A stretch of 64,000 nucleotides of DNA from Bacillus sp. J37 (GCF_000518865.1 NZ_JAEK01000006.1:224-64223), one strand, 5' to 3'. Positions 1-9,369 are shown, numbered from the stretch's first letter. Numbers and translations: made by a program. Notes: a model not told the origin generated them from the letters alone.

Positions 1-131
1 TGTTCACATTGATTGATTAGAATTTGTTTGAATTCCTCAGTATATGTAATTCCTTTACTACTAATTGTTTTTACATACTGATTCTTAGAAAGTATTTTAA
101 TTTCTTTTTCAGTAAATAACTTTTTACTCAT
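1..131 (-). CDS. IS3-type transposase OrfA (HTH), N-terminal part, runs off left edge
   Basis: The reverse strand reads MSKKLFTEKEIKILSKNQYV and continues KTISSKGITYTEEFKQ to the window edge. This resembles the start of helix-turn-helix OrfA proteins of IS3-family transposases in Bacillaceae, which carry the same 'SKNPYVK...ITYT(E/D)EFK' block. The ATG at 131 has a good ribosome binding site (GGAGAA, 8 bases upstream). Only 43 codons are inside the window, so intactness cannot be judged. The call rests on remembered family resemblance of a short stretch. Confidence 0.55.
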   Translation of the reverse strand, partial: MSKKLFTEKEIKILSKNQYVKTISSKGITYTEEFKQILINQCE

Positions 132-173
132 AACTTGTTCTCCTATCCCCGTTTCATTCATTGTACACAAAAA

Positions 174-218
174 CCCTGTAGAGTAGGCTTTTTTTACGTG
201 TCTACTCTACAGGGTACA
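174..218 (-). terminator. 13-bp hairpin; terminator of relP operon and/or left end of the IS
   Basis: CCCTGTAGAGTAG (174-186) and CTACTCTACAGGG (202-214) form a perfect 13-bp stem with a 15-base loop. Read leftward it is followed by TTTTT, so it can terminate transcription coming from the relP gene. It also lies directly upstream of the OrfA gene, and the reverse strand begins TGTACCC at 218, as IS3-family ends often begin with TG. A hairpin inside an IS end that shields the transposase from outside transcription is an equally good reading. Confidence 0.6.
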
Positions 219-246
219 TTTTAGGAAGGGTGACGGTTTTTTATTA

Positions 247-990
247 CTATTTTTCCGAAATGAAAGACTCAATCAATGCTAAAGGTAGCTGAAATTGATT
301 TTTATCAATTGTAATAACAGAGTCTAGTTCTTCCTGCTCAGCTGCCGTTTCTTTATAAGCATTAATCTCCCGGTTTAGACGTTCCATTTTTTGATCAAGC
401 TGTGTCGCAACGGTCGCGGCATCCTTAAGTTCTTGGCGTAACCTTTTAGGAATTTCTTTATTATATTTATAATAGATTTTATGTTCTAAACTTGCCCAAA
501 AGTCCATCGCAATGGTACGAATTTGTACCTCTACACTTACTAATTCCTCACGATCTGACATGAAAATAGGGATTTCCAAAATCATGTGGAGACTTTGATA
601 TCCATTAGGCTTTGGATTTTTGATGTAATCTTTATATTCAACAACACGAATATCTTTTTGGTTTGCAAGCAGCTTGCTCACTTCATAAATGTCTGAAATA
701 AATGAAACGTTAATTCTAATTCCTGCAATGTCTCTAATATTTTCCTTAATAGAATCTAAAGACAAAGGACATTCTTTTTTTATTACTTTTTTAAAGATAC
801 TTTCGGGTGATTTTAAGCGGGATTTTACATGCTCAATTGGATTATAGTCATGTATATATGTGAATTCATCCTTCAGAATATTAATTTTCGTATTTATTTC
901 ATCTAAAGCAAATTGATAGGCCATCATAAATCGTGTTAATTCTATTTTCACTTTTTTTAGGTCTTGCAGATTAAATTGTTCTGTACTCAT
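247..990 (-). CDS. relP: Small alarmone synthetase, RelP/YwaC type ((p)ppGpp synthetase)
   Basis: A single-domain GTP pyrophosphokinase of 247 residues that would transfer pyrophosphate from ATP to GTP/GDP in the cytoplasm. The RelA/SpoT synthetase core is clear: HDYNPIEHVKSRLKSPESI, RDIAGIRI, KPNGYQSLH and VEVQIRTIAMDFWASLEHK, very close to B. subtilis YwaC (SAS2). No hydrolase HD domain is present. The C-terminal tail is about 35 residues longer than the ~210-residue family norm. The ATG at 990 is chosen because GAGAGG lies just upstream and it avoids overlap with the tetR gene, which precedes it by 31 bases on the same strand; the two are probably co-transcribed. Placing an alarmone synthetase behind a TetR gene suggests control by a small-molecule or membrane-stress signal. 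Confidence 0.88.
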   Translation of the reverse strand: MSTEQFNLQDLKKVKIELTRFMMAYQFALDEINTKINILKDEFTYIHDYNPIEHVKSRLKSPESIFKKVIKKECPLSLDSIKENIRDIAGIRINVSFISDIYEVSKLLANQKDIRVVEYKDYIKNPKPNGYQSLHMILEIPIFMSDREELVSVEVQIRTIAMDFWASLEHKIYYKYNKEIPKRLRQELKDAATVATQLDQKMERLNREINAYKETAAEQEELDSVITIDKNQFQLPLALIESFISEK

Positions 991-1021
991 TATTTTACCT
1001 CTCTCGATGTAGTAGGTGATA

Positions 1022-1639
1022 TTATTTATTCTCTTCATTCACACTTAATTTAAAAACGGTATCTACTTTATTATACCTTAGAATCTCCAGTAATTGTTCC
1101 GCAAGATAGGTGGAGCTATATTTAAACCCATCTTTAATCCATTCGGTGATCATACCTAATATGGCATAGGAGTGATAAGTAACCTGCAGTTCGCGGTTCA
1201 CTTTAGAATCCGGTAGCAGAGCTTGTAAATCTTGAAGAGCCAAATCTTTTAACACGTCACAAACTTGAGTTTGAAATCCGGAAAGAACATTTGATTTTAA
1301 CATTAAGCTATAAAAGTCTTTATTCTTTTCTACGTGTTCAAAAATTTTTATAGAAGCAACCGTTAAGTTTTCTATTTCGAAGGTTTCTCTGTCTTTATAT
1401 GGCTCGCGAAATGAGTATGTTAAATCCTCTATCACATCTTCCATAATATCATCAAGTAAATCCTCTTTATATTGGTAATGTTTATAAAAAGTCCCTCTAT
1501 TTAAATCTGCACCCTCTACAATGTCTTTAATTGTAATTTCCTTTAATGCCTTTTGTTGCATAAGTAATAGTAATGATTTTTTTAAAGCTTGTTGAGATTT
1601 TAGGATCCTCCGATCTACAGAGCTGTTTTTGTTATACAT
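1022..1639 (-). CDS. TetR/AcrR-family transcriptional regulator
   Basis: 205-residue TetR-type repressor. Residues ~10-60 form the N-terminal HTH (LKKSLLLLMQQKALKEITIKDIVEGADLNRGTFYKHYQYKEDLL); the remainder looks like the DhaS/TetR_C_8 type of ligand domain. The second in-frame ATG (1639) is preferred over the one 15 bases earlier because GGAGG then sits 8 bases upstream. It is transcribed away from the short-chain dehydrogenase gene at 1832 and towards relP. Two palindromes in the 192-base divergent region are candidate operators, so it probably controls itself, relP and the dehydrogenase. The ligand is unknown. Confidence 0.85.
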   Translation of the reverse strand: MYNKNSSVDRRILKSQQALKKSLLLLMQQKALKEITIKDIVEGADLNRGTFYKHYQYKEDLLDDIMEDVIEDLTYSFREPYKDRETFEIENLTVASIKIFEHVEKNKDFYSLMLKSNVLSGFQTQVCDVLKDLALQDLQALLPDSKVNRELQVTYHSYAILGMITEWIKDGFKYSSTYLAEQLLEILRYNKVDTVFKLSVNEENK

Positions 1640-1732
1640 ACATATTGCCTCCAATTGTTCAATTTAACATCAATAGTAGACAAATGAAAAGGGATGTGTT
1701 GGATAACAAACAATCCGGGGGTTATTTGCTGA

Positions 1733-1796
1733 TTGAATGCTTAATGCATTCATCTTACTATAAAAGAGGAGAGATAATAAACAAATGTTGTTTATT
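1733..1796 (+). promoter_or_regulatory. Promoter with two palindromic candidate TetR operators
   Basis: A sigma-A-like promoter for the dehydrogenase is TTGAAT (1733-1738), 17 bases, TACTAT (1756-1761). Lying on its -35 and spacer is the palindrome TGAATGC-TTAAT-GCATTCA (1734-1752, 7-bp arms). A second palindrome with 9-bp arms and a 3-base centre, AATAAACAA-ATG-TTGTTTATT (1776-1796), lies just downstream. Either placement suits repression by the divergent TetR protein; which one it binds is inference. Confidence 0.55.
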
Positions 1797-1831
1797 TGAT
1801 ATGAAAACGATGACAATGAGGAGGAAATAAT

Positions 1832-2590
1832 ATGAAACTTCAAAACAAAGTAACGGTAGTCACTGGAGCAGCCTCTGGTATGGGGAAGGAAATCGCTGTA
1901 TTATACGCAAAAGAGGGAGCTAAAGTAATCGTTTCAGATATTAATGATCAAGCAGCAAACGCAACTGTTGATGAGATAAAATCAGCAGGAGGAGAAGCAA
2001 TTGCTGTATCGGCAAATGTGGCAAAAGAAGAGGATATTCAAAACCTGATTGATACAACTGTACAAACATATGGTACTGTATATGTTCTTGTCAACAATGC
2101 AGGCATCATGGATAACTTTGAGCCTGCTGGTGATATTGATGATGAAAAATGGGAAAGAGTTTTTGCTATTAATACGAATAGTGTTATGAGAAGTACGCGT
2201 AAAGTTTTGCCAATCTTTTTAGAGAAGCAAAAGGGAGTTATTATTAATATTGCCTCAGCAGGGGGATTAAACGGGGCACGCGCTGGAGCTGCCTATACTG
2301 CATCTAAACATGCTGTTGTTGGATTTACCAAAAACACTGGATATATGTATGCAGGACAAGGTATTCGTTGTAATGCAATTGCTCCTGGTGGAGTTGAAAC
2401 AAATATTTCAGCATCAATGACTGCAGTTAATCAATTTGGGATGGGACGTATTCAACCAGGATTAGGGATAAATCCCAGAGTAGGAAAACCTGAGGAAATC
2501 GCAAAGGTTGCTTTATTCTTGGCAACGGAAGATTCAAGTTTTGTTAATGGTACAGTGATAACAGCGGATGCTGGCTGGACTGCATACTAA
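1832..2590 (+). CDS. Short-chain dehydrogenase/reductase (SDR)
   Basis: 252-residue classical SDR, NAD(P)-dependent oxidoreductase of unknown substrate. It shows the nucleotide-binding TGAASGMG motif near residue 12, NNAG near residue 88, and the catalytic Ser plus YTASK (Tyr/Lys) in the middle of the chain. The C-terminus GTVITADAGWTAY is typical of the glucose-1-dehydrogenase/3-oxoacyl reductase-like group. A strong GAGGAGG site precedes the ATG. It is a single-gene unit closed by a terminator and is divergent from the tetR-relP unit, suggesting that the TetR protein responds to a compound this enzyme handles. Confidence 0.9.
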   Translation: MKLQNKVTVVTGAASGMGKEIAVLYAKEGAKVIVSDINDQAANATVDEIKSAGGEAIAVSANVAKEEDIQNLIDTTVQTYGTVYVLVNNAGIMDNFEPAGDIDDEKWERVFAINTNSVMRSTRKVLPIFLEKQKGVIINIASAGGLNGARAGAAYTASKHAVVGFTKNTGYMYAGQGIRCNAIAPGGVETNISASMTAVNQFGMGRIQPGLGINPRVGKPEEIAKVALFLATEDSSFVNGTVITADAGWTAY

Positions 2591-2627
2591 CTAACAGAAA
2601 AACTTTAGTAAATAAAACCCGCTAATT

Positions 2628-2676
2628 AAAAGTGTAGAAGGTCCATATTTTGAATACGGACCTTCTACACTTTTTG
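2628..2676 (+). terminator. Rho-independent terminator after the SDR gene
   Basis: A 17-bp perfect stem, left arm 2628-2644 and right arm 2658-2674, with a 13-base loop and a T run continuing from the right arm. Confidence 0.9.
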
Positions 2677-2773
2677 TTTACTCAGCGATAAAATCATTAA
2701 ACACAAGCTATTATTATACAAATGATACAATGCCCCAGCGGTATGATGAAATCGTTCTTTCATAAATTATGTG

Positions 2774-2817
2774 AAAAAATCCCTTCTAACACGTAGGTGT
2801 TTTGTAAACAGAAGGGA
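2774..2817 (-). terminator. Terminator of the AI-2E-type gene
   Basis: Arms TCCCTTCT (2780-2787) and AGAAGGGA (2810-2817). Read leftward the stem is followed by six T, ten bases beyond the stop of the gene that ends at 2828. Confidence 0.75.
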
Positions 2818-2827
2818 CGCAGTCCTA

Positions 2828-3865
2828 TTATATTTTGTTCAGCTTACCTATTTTAATAAATCCTGCTTGATATAAAGCTTGCAAGATAATAATGAGCGCA
2901 GGACCAATGATCAACCCTATAAATCCTATTAATTCAAAGCCGATATACATACTTATCAAAGCTGAAAGTGCACTGATTCCTATGCTTGCTCCAAGGATTT
3001 TAGGCTCTATCACTCTCCGGACAATCGTAATAACGACGAAAAGGATAATTAATCCGATTCCGAGATGTGTGCTGCCAAACACAAAGTTGTAGATTGCCCA
3101 AGGAACCAGGAAGGAACCTGCCCCTAATATAGGAAGAATATCAACTAAAACAACGCAAAGTGATAAAACAAGTGCATACTCTACTTTTAAGATAAGTAGC
3201 CCTACAAAAGACAAAATAAATGTAATGAAACAGAAGATGATTTGTGCCTTAAAAAAGCCGATAAATGCTTTTAACAATTGACTAACAACCAAATCGATTT
3301 TTTCTCTAGTCGAATCAGAAAAAATACTTAGCACTCTGATCTTAATTTTTGGTAGGTCAAGGCAAAATAGAAACATGGCTACTAAATAAATAATCGTGTG
3401 TACTAAAATTAATGGAATAGAGGCAATAAAATCAAACAGGTTCTTCGTAATGGAAGTAGCTAAACCTAAAACAAAGTCTTTAAGTGATTCTATCCCTTGC
3501 TGAATGGTTGAAAGATATTCATTAGGGATTTGGATATAATATCCCTGGAAGTGCTTGAATAACTCTTGTGCTTCATCTGCGAAAAGATAATAGTAATCCG
3601 GAAAGTTTTTCGTCACATCCAACAATTGCACGACTAGTGTTGTTATGATCCAGTAGCCGCTTAATCCAAAAATTAAAAGAAACAGGATAAAAACAATTGT
3701 TACACTTAGCTGCCGTTTTATTTTTAATGAACGCATTCCAACCTGTACAGCAGGTTCTAATAATATAGCTGTTAACAATGCTAAAATAATGGGAATACAG
3801 TATGGAATCAAAAATATGATGATACCTATCGTTACGGTAAGAAAAATTATTTTTTTATATGACAT
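2828..3865 (-). CDS. AI-2E family transporter, YtvI-like integral membrane protein
   Basis: 345-residue multi-pass membrane protein. Several hydrophobic segments are visible (residues ~5-35, ~60-85, ~145-175, then four or five more in the C-terminal half), with the pattern of the AI-2E/UPF0118 family (PF01594), including the late PILGAGSFLVPWAIY block. Within Bacillaceae it most resembles the sporulation protein YtvI. The ATG at 3865 is chosen over a TTG four codons earlier because GAGGTG is placed just upstream of the ATG. Family members carry varied functions (AI-2 export, Na+/H+ exchange, sporulation), so transport substrate is not inferred. It stands alone between terminators. Confidence 0.8.
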   Translation of the reverse strand: MSYKKIIFLTVTIGIIIFLIPYCIPIILALLTAILLEPAVQVGMRSLKIKRQLSVTIVFILFLLIFGLSGYWIITTLVVQLLDVTKNFPDYYYLFADEAQELFKHFQGYYIQIPNEYLSTIQQGIESLKDFVLGLATSITKNLFDFIASIPLILVHTIIYLVAMFLFCLDLPKIKIRVLSIFSDSTREKIDLVVSQLLKAFIGFFKAQIIFCFITFILSFVGLLILKVEYALVLSLCVVLVDILPILGAGSFLVPWAIYNFVFGSTHLGIGLIILFVVITIVRRVIEPKILGASIGISALSALISMYIGFELIGFIGLIIGPALIIILQALYQAGFIKIGKLNKI

Positions 3866-4166
3866 TGGGCACCTCAAAATTGTGAAAAATCAAACATATT
3901 ATATCTTTATTATATACTGTGGAGCCAATTTCTCCTATATGTTAATATGAATAAAATAAATTATATTATTCTACCAAAAGGAAAAGGCGGACTATAAGTC
4001 ATTATACCATGTTGTTGACTAATTAATGATATTGTTTACATGCCCGAATACAGTTGATAAAAAATATTTGGGAAAATTAGACTAACAGCAAGACCTTTAC
4101 TTTATGATGAAAATCTAATAGAATAATTGAATGACTTTGATTTGAAATTGAACAAGAGGTGAAATA
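3866..4166. other. Divergent intergenic region before the LTA synthase gene
   Basis: About 300 AT-rich bases between divergent genes. TTGACT at 4015 and TTGATA at 4054 resemble -35 boxes but I see no convincing -10 at the right distance for either. No ORF or repeat was recognised. Confidence 0.5.
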
Positions 4167-6170
4167 ATGAGGAAGTTTTTTAATAACATCCAAAATAATT
4201 ATATGAGCCTTTTCTTTTTAGCTGTTTTATTATTATGGATAAAAACATATTTCGTTCAACATAATGAATTTAATTTAGGCTTAGAAAATGGCTTACAAGA
4301 GTTTCTATTATTTTTCAATCCATTAGGATCAGCACTATTGTTCCTTGGGTTATCTTTATTATCAAGAAAAAGAAAATTGTTATGGCTAATTGTGTTTGAC
4401 TTTTTAATGAGCTTTTTATTGTTTGCGAATGTTGTGTACTACAGATTCTTTAGTGATTTTATTACACTGCCAACATTGACTCAAACGCAAAACTTTGGGG
4501 ATGTTAGTACTAGTGTGACTTCACTATTGCATTCAACAGATTTCTTAATTTTCTTAGATCCGATTATTATACTTGTGTTAGGAATTTTATTCCGACGTCA
4601 ATACAAACAAGTACCAGTTATGAAGCTAAGAAAAGTAGGGGCTGTTCTATTAGCAGCAATTCTTATTATGAGCATTAACCTTGGACTTGCTGAAAAAGAT
4701 CGTCCACAGCTTTTAACAAGAACATTTGACCGAAACTATATCGTAAAATATTTGGGTATGTACAATTATACGATTTATGATGCTGTTCAAAGCACAAGAG
4801 CATCTGCTAAACGTGCAATGGCAGATAGTAATGATATTACAGAAGTGCTAAACTATACTCGTTCTAATTATGCAAGCCCAAATCCTGAATATTTTGGTGC
4901 TGCAAAAGGAATGAATGTTGTTTATCTTCACTTAGAATCGATTCAGAATTTTATTATCGATTATAAGTTAAATGGAGAGGAAGTAACACCGTTTTTGAAT
5001 TCTTTAACAAAGGATTCTAACACATTGTATTTCGATAACTTTTTCCATCAAACAGCACAAGGAAAAACAGCTGATGCTGAATTTATGTTAGAAAACTCGT
5101 TGTTTGGGCTTCCGCAAGGATCTGCTTTCTCAACAAAAGGCTTAAATACGTATCAATCAGCACCGGCTATTTTAGGTCAAGAAGGATACACGTCAGCAGT
5201 ATTCCATGGTAATAAAGGTTCCTTCTGGAATCGTGACGAAATATATAAATCATTTGGATATGATTATTTCTTTGATTCTAGTTATTATGATTTAAATCCG
5301 GAAGATCTTGCTGAATACGGGTTAATGGATAAGCCGTTCTTCCAGCAGTCAGAACCATTACTTGAAACATTACCACAGCCGTTTTATACAAAATTTATTA
5401 CAGTAACAAACCATTACCCGTATAAAATGAATCAGGAATTAGCAACAATTGAACCTCATACAACCGGAGATATGTCTGTTGATAATTACTTCCAGACAGC
5501 ACGTTATGCTGATGAGGCATTAAAAGAATTCTTTGATTATCTAAAAGAATCCGGTTTAGATAAAAATACAATTGTTGTTATGTATGGTGACCATTACGGT
5601 ATTTCAGAAAATCATAATAAAGCAATGTCTAAAGTTCTAGGTAAAGAAGTAGGACAATTTGAAAGTACAGGCCTTCAAAGAGTTCCATTATTCATTCATG
5701 CACCTGGTCTTGAAGGCGGAACAATGCACCAATATGGCGGTCAAATTGATCTTCTACCAACTTTATTGCATTTACTAGGTGTTGATACAAAACAGTATGT
5801 GCAATTTGGAACAGATTTATTATCTGAAGAACATGATGAACTGGTCCCATTTAGAAACGGAGACTTTGTCAGTCCGGAAGTAGTGTCCACTGGTGGTAAA
5901 TACTTTGATTCAGCGACTGGAGCTGAAATAGAAGCAACTGAAGAAGTGCTTAAACAAAAGGAAATTGCTGAAATGAAATTAAGTTACTCTGACAAGCTTG
6001 TTGAAGGAGATCTTTTACGTTTCTACACACCACAAGATTTCACTCCTGTAGATCGTTCAAAGTATGATTACAGTGAAATGAAATCAATTATTGAAAAGAA
6101 TAATACTGAGACAAAAGCTGAAAATGCAGAAGCTCAAATTGAAAAAGAAAATGCAACTGTAACTGAATAG
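4167..6170 (+). CDS. ltaS: Lipoteichoic acid synthase family protein (polyglycerol-phosphate synthase)
   Basis: 667-residue membrane enzyme that polymerises glycerol phosphate from phosphatidylglycerol on the outer face of the membrane. Five hydrophobic segments occupy residues 1-185, followed by an extracellular sulfatase-fold domain. The nucleophile motif GKTADAEF places the catalytic Thr at 301, matching the GKTSDSEF Thr of staphylococcal LtaS. Other metal-site blocks are NHYPY and YGDHYGIS. RASAKRA near residue 212 resembles the signal-peptidase site at which LtaS proteins are released. The C-terminal 50 residues are charged and low in complexity. Bacillus species carry several paralogues (LtaS, YfnI, YqgS, YvgJ), and I cannot tell which one this is. 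The ATG has GAGGTG upstream. Confidence 0.9.
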   Translation: MRKFFNNIQNNYMSLFFLAVLLLWIKTYFVQHNEFNLGLENGLQEFLLFFNPLGSALLFLGLSLLSRKRKLLWLIVFDFLMSFLLFANVVYYRFFSDFITLPTLTQTQNFGDVSTSVTSLLHSTDFLIFLDPIIILVLGILFRRQYKQVPVMKLRKVGAVLLAAILIMSINLGLAEKDRPQLLTRTFDRNYIVKYLGMYNYTIYDAVQSTRASAKRAMADSNDITEVLNYTRSNYASPNPEYFGAAKGMNVVYLHLESIQNFIIDYKLNGEEVTPFLNSLTKDSNTLYFDNFFHQTAQGKTADAEFMLENSLFGLPQGSAFSTKGLNTYQSAPAILGQEGYTSAVFHGNKGSFWNRDEIYKSFGYDYFFDSSYYDLNPEDLAEYGLMDKPFFQQSEPLLETLPQPFYTKFITVTNHYPYKMNQELATIEPHTTGDMSVDNYFQTARYADEALKEFFDYLKESGLDKNTIVVMYGDHYGISENHNKAMSKVLGKEVGQFESTGLQRVPLFIHAPGLEGGTMHQYGGQIDLLPTLLHLLGVDTKQYVQFGTDLLSEEHDELVPFRNGDFVSPEVVSTGGKYFDSATGAEIEATEEVLKQKEIAEMKLSYSDKLVEGDLLRFYTPQDFTPVDRSKYDYSEMKSIIEKNNTETKAENAEAQIEKENATVTE

Positions 6171-6177
6171 TTAAATG

Positions 6178-6213
6178 AAAGCTGCTGAGTTTATGAACTC
6201 AGCAGCTTTTTTT
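6178..6213 (+). terminator. Rho-independent terminator after ltaS
   Basis: A 14-bp perfect stem (6178-6191 with 6196-6209), four-base loop TATG, followed by a T run. Confidence 0.92.
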
Positions 6214-6496
6214 GTTTTTGTAGATGGGTTAAGGAGAGTGAAGTACAAAAGGGAGGGATTTTTTTGAGGGTAAAGTTGTTCATAAGGGGCAATGAAAGAC
6301 AAAAGCACTCCCTAGGTCAGCAAAAAGCGTCAATAATTCTAATAAATCATTTTTGAAATCCTCCAATAAAACTCAGGGATCTAACTAAAATAAAAACAAA
6401 ACAAAAAAAACAAATAAAAACGGGTGATATTTTGTGGGTTTAGTAGTATAATCAATAAAAAAGATGGCTCCAAAAATGAATGGAGGGAATTAGGAA
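6214..6496 (+). promoter_or_regulatory. Intergenic region with lutABC promoter
   Basis: No ORF or repeat recognised in the first 200 bases. A sigma-A-like promoter is seen near the end: GTGATA (6424-6429), 17 bases, TATAAT (6447-6452), about 45 bases before the lutA start. No cre box and no clear operator palindrome were found here. Confidence 0.6.
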
Positions 6497-7219
6497 ATGA
6501 AAGTATCCTTATTTATTACATGTTTAGCAGATGTGTTTTATTCCAATGTTGGAAAACACACTGTGGAGCTTTTAGAAAAGCTTGGTTGTGAAGTTGATTT
6601 TCCAGAACAGCAAACCTGCTGTGGACAACCTGCTTTTAATAGCGGCTATCATAAAGAAACAAAAGAAGTGGCAAAACACATGATTCGTACGTTTGAGAAT
6701 TCAGATTATGTTGTAGGTCCTTCCGGTTCATGTGTAGCGATGCTACGTGAATACGGTCAATTATTCGAAAATGAGCCGGTATGGAAAGAAAAAGCTAAAG
6801 GATTAGCAAAAAAATCATTTGAATTAACTCAGTTTATTGTCGAAGTACTAAAAGTAGAAAACGTGAATGCTAGTTTACCGGCTTGTGCAACTTATCATAA
6901 ATCCTGTCACATGACACGCTTACTAGGTGTAAAGGACGCACCCGGGAAGCTATTAGGCAATGTTGATGGTTTAGAGGTGAAACCGCTTCCGAATAGTCAT
7001 GATTGCTGTGGATTTGGTGGAACTTTTTCAGTCAAAATGGTTCCGATCTCAGAGCAAATGGTAGATGAAAAGGTAAGACATATAGAAGAAACAGGTGCAG
7101 ACGTATTAATTGGCGCTGATTGCGGCTGCTTAATGAATATTGGTGGAAGAATTAACCGAAAAGGAAAGCCAATTAAAGTCATGCATATAGCAGAAGTATT
7201 GAACAGCGAGGTGAAGTGA
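6497..7219 (+). CDS. lutA: L-lactate oxidation complex subunit LutA
   Basis: 240-residue (Fe-S)-binding protein with two cysteine-rich CCG domains: [11 protein letters not shown] near residue 42 and [12 protein letters not shown] near residue 175, each with the upstream CxxC/H partner. Such domains bind an unusual Fe-S cluster in heterodisulfide-reductase-like and GlpC-like proteins. In B. subtilis LutA, LutB and LutC together oxidise L-lactate to pyruvate. Length and motif order match the family. lutB begins one base after the lutA stop. GGAGGG precedes the ATG. Confidence 0.95.
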   Translation: MKVSLFITCLADVFYSNVGKHTVELLEKLGCEVDFPEQQTCCGQPAFNSGYHKETKEVAKHMIRTFENSDYVVGPSGSCVAMLREYGQLFENEPVWKEKAKGLAKKSFELTQFIVEVLKVENVNASLPACATYHKSCHMTRLLGVKDAPGKLLGNVDGLEVKPLPNSHDCCGFGGTFSVKMVPISEQMVDEKVRHIEETGADVLIGADCGCLMNIGGRINRKGKPIKVMHIAEVLNSEVK

Positions 7220-7220
7220 A

Positions 7221-8645
7221 ATGGCGATGAAAATAAGTGATGAAAAGTTTTTTGATCGTGTTGATAAAGGTGTAAACAATTCCTTTATGCGCAATGCTGT
7301 TGCATCCGCCCAAGAGAGAATGCAGGGAAGACGCCAGTTGGCAACAGAAGAGCTGGGCAATTGGGAAGAATGGCGCAAGCTTGGAGAAGAGATTAGATCA
7401 CACACTCTTCAAAATCTTGACTACTATTTGGAACAGTTAAGTGAAAATGTGCAAAAGAGCGGGGGGCATGTATTTTTTGCTTCAACAAAGGAAGAGGCAA
7501 ATGAGTACATCACAAAAGTAGCAAAAGAAAAACAAGCAAAGAAAGTCGTAAAATCAAAATCAATGGTTACAGAAGAAATTCACTTAAATAGCGCACTCGA
7601 AAAAGCGGGCTGTGAAGTAATAGAAACGGATCTGGGTGAATATATTCTTCAGCTCGATGATCATGATCCGCCATCACATATCGTTGTTCCGGCTCTTCAT
7701 AAAAACAAAGAACAAATTCGTGATACGTTCAAAGAAAAACGGGGCTATGATAAGTCGGAAATTCCTGAGGAGCTTGCTCTTTTTGCAAGAGAACAATTAA
7801 GGCAAGAATTCTTAAGGGCAGATCTTGGAATTACAGGATGTAATTTTGCTGTTGCGGAATCTGGTTCTATTAGTCTAGTCACAAATGAAGGAAATGCCGG
7901 ACTTGTAACCGCTTTACCGAAAACGCAAATTACAGTCATGGGTATGGAGAGGATCGTTCCAACATGGGAAGAGCTGGATATAATGGTGAGTCTACTGTGC
8001 AGAAGCTCTGTTGGACAAAAATTAACCAGCTATATTACAGGATTAACTGGACCAAAAGACAAGGGTGACGTTGATGGACCTGAAGAATTCCATCTGGTTA
8101 TTGTTGACAACGGACGTTCAAATATACTGGGAACTGAATTTCAAAGTGCCCTTCATTGTATTCGATGTGCAGCTTGTGTTAATGTATGTCCAGTTTACCG
8201 ACATGTTGGTGGACATTCTTATGGCTCAATTTATGCAGGACCAATTGGTGCGGTGTTATCACCGTTGCTTGGAGGTTATGAAGATTATAAGGAACTACCT
8301 TATGCATCATCATTATGTGCAGCATGTACAGATGTCTGCCCAGTAAAAATACCTCTTCATGAACTTTTAATTGAGCATCGAAGAAAAATTGTTGAAGATG
8401 AAAAGAAATCGCCATTCGGTGAAAAGCTTGCGATGAAGGGGTTTCAACTTGCAGCAAGTTCACCAAGCCTATATAAAACAGGGACAAAATCAGCTTCAAC
8501 TGTCATGGCACCATTTACAAAAGAAAGCAGCATTCAAAAAGGACCAGGTCCTATGAAACCATGGACAGATGTACGTGATTTCCCGGCACCAAGTAAAGAG
8601 AGATTTAGAGACTGGTATAAAAAGAGAGAAAAAGGAGGGGAATAA
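7221..8645 (+). CDS. lutB: L-lactate oxidation Fe-S protein LutB
   Basis: 474-residue iron-sulfur electron-transfer subunit. An N-terminal LUD (DUF162) domain covers roughly residues 70-290, with the [20 protein letters not shown] block. It is followed by two 4Fe-4S ferredoxin-type clusters, [16 protein letters not shown] and [13 protein letters not shown], near residues 314-385. The tail contains the short LUTB C-terminal segment with the FRDWYKKR ending. Translation is coupled to lutA (1-base gap, GAGGTG upstream). Only four bases separate it from the lutC start. Confidence 0.95.
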   Translation: MAMKISDEKFFDRVDKGVNNSFMRNAVASAQERMQGRRQLATEELGNWEEWRKLGEEIRSHTLQNLDYYLEQLSENVQKSGGHVFFASTKEEANEYITKVAKEKQAKKVVKSKSMVTEEIHLNSALEKAGCEVIETDLGEYILQLDDHDPPSHIVVPALHKNKEQIRDTFKEKRGYDKSEIPEELALFAREQLRQEFLRADLGITGCNFAVAESGSISLVTNEGNAGLVTALPKTQITVMGMERIVPTWEELDIMVSLLCRSSVGQKLTSYITGLTGPKDKGDVDGPEEFHLVIVDNGRSNILGTEFQSALHCIRCAACVNVCPVYRHVGGHSYGSIYAGPIGAVLSPLLGGYEDYKELPYASSLCAACTDVCPVKIPLHELLIEHRRKIVEDEKKSPFGEKLAMKGFQLAASSPSLYKTGTKSASTVMAPFTKESSIQKGPGPMKPWTDVRDFPAPSKERFRDWYKKREKGGE

Positions 8646-8649
8646 AAAG

Positions 8650-9369
8650 ATGGCAGCAGGACAAATCATAAATCGCGACTCTTTTCTCAATACAGTAGCT
8701 GAAAAATTAGGAAGAGATAGAGTGAAAACCGTCACAAAACCACAATGGACGACAACCCCTCAATATGATGTATTAAAAGATGCAACACCGGATGAATTGG
8801 CCGAGGTTCTGAAAAAACATTGTGAGGTTATTCATACCCAATTTATTGAGACGAATTCTGAGCAACTTTCCCAAAAAATATGGGAAGTGTTCTCGCAATA
8901 CGAAGTCAGAAGTGTTGTGACATGGAAGGATGAACGTCACCAACAGTTTGGATTAGATAAAGATCTATTGGATAAGCTCCCTGAAGAGAATATTGAAGTC
9001 CATATTTGGAATCCGGCTCTTAAAGAGAAAAACTTAGAAGCGGCAGAAAAAGCAGATGTGGGGATTACTTTTAGTGATATGACTCTAGCAGAATCTGGAA
9101 CAGTTGTGTTATTCAGCAGTGAAAACAAAGGGAGATCCGTTAGCTTATTACCAAAAACCTATATTGCGATTGTTCCTAAAAGTACACTTGTGCCTAGAAT
9201 GACACAAGCTACTGCTTTCATTAACAAACAAGTCCAAGAAGGCGAAAAGATTGCTTCCTGTATTGATTTTATTACAGGACCAAGTAATAGCGCTGATATT
9301 GAATTGAACCTCATTGTAGGGGTTCACGGTCCAATAAAAGCAACGTATATTCTTGTGGAAGATAAATAA
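8650..9369 (+). CDS. lutC: L-lactate oxidation complex subunit LutC
   Basis: 239-residue LUD-domain protein, third member of the LutABC complex. The ESGTVVLFSSENKGRSVSLLP and TGPSNSADIELNLIVGVHGP motifs are typical. The ATG at 8650 is chosen because AAGGAGGGG lies 9 bases upstream and the length then matches B. subtilis LutC (~240); the open frame extends 27 codons further upstream inside lutB and is not expected to be used. No terminator is visible after it, and the rhamnose operon begins 108 bases later. Confidence 0.94.
   Translation: MAAGQIINRDSFLNTVAEKLGRDRVKTVTKPQWTTTPQYDVLKDATPDELAEVLKKHCEVIHTQFIETNSEQLSQKIWEVFSQYEVRSVVTWKDERHQQFGLDKDLLDKLPEENIEVHIWNPALKEKNLEAAEKADVGITFSDMTLAESGTVVLFSSENKGRSVSLLPKTYIAIVPKSTLVPRMTQATAFINKQVQEGEKIASCIDFITGPSNSADIELNLIVGVHGPIKATYILVEDK

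Noticed and set aside
1573-1830. 85-codon forward open frame in the tetR/SDR divergent region
   Set aside because: It overlaps the tetR start antisense, covers the promoter and palindromes, and has no ribosome site or recognisable product.
8179-8499. 106-codon reverse frame inside lutB
   Set aside because: Antisense shadow of a well-supported gene with conserved Fe-S motifs on the forward strand.
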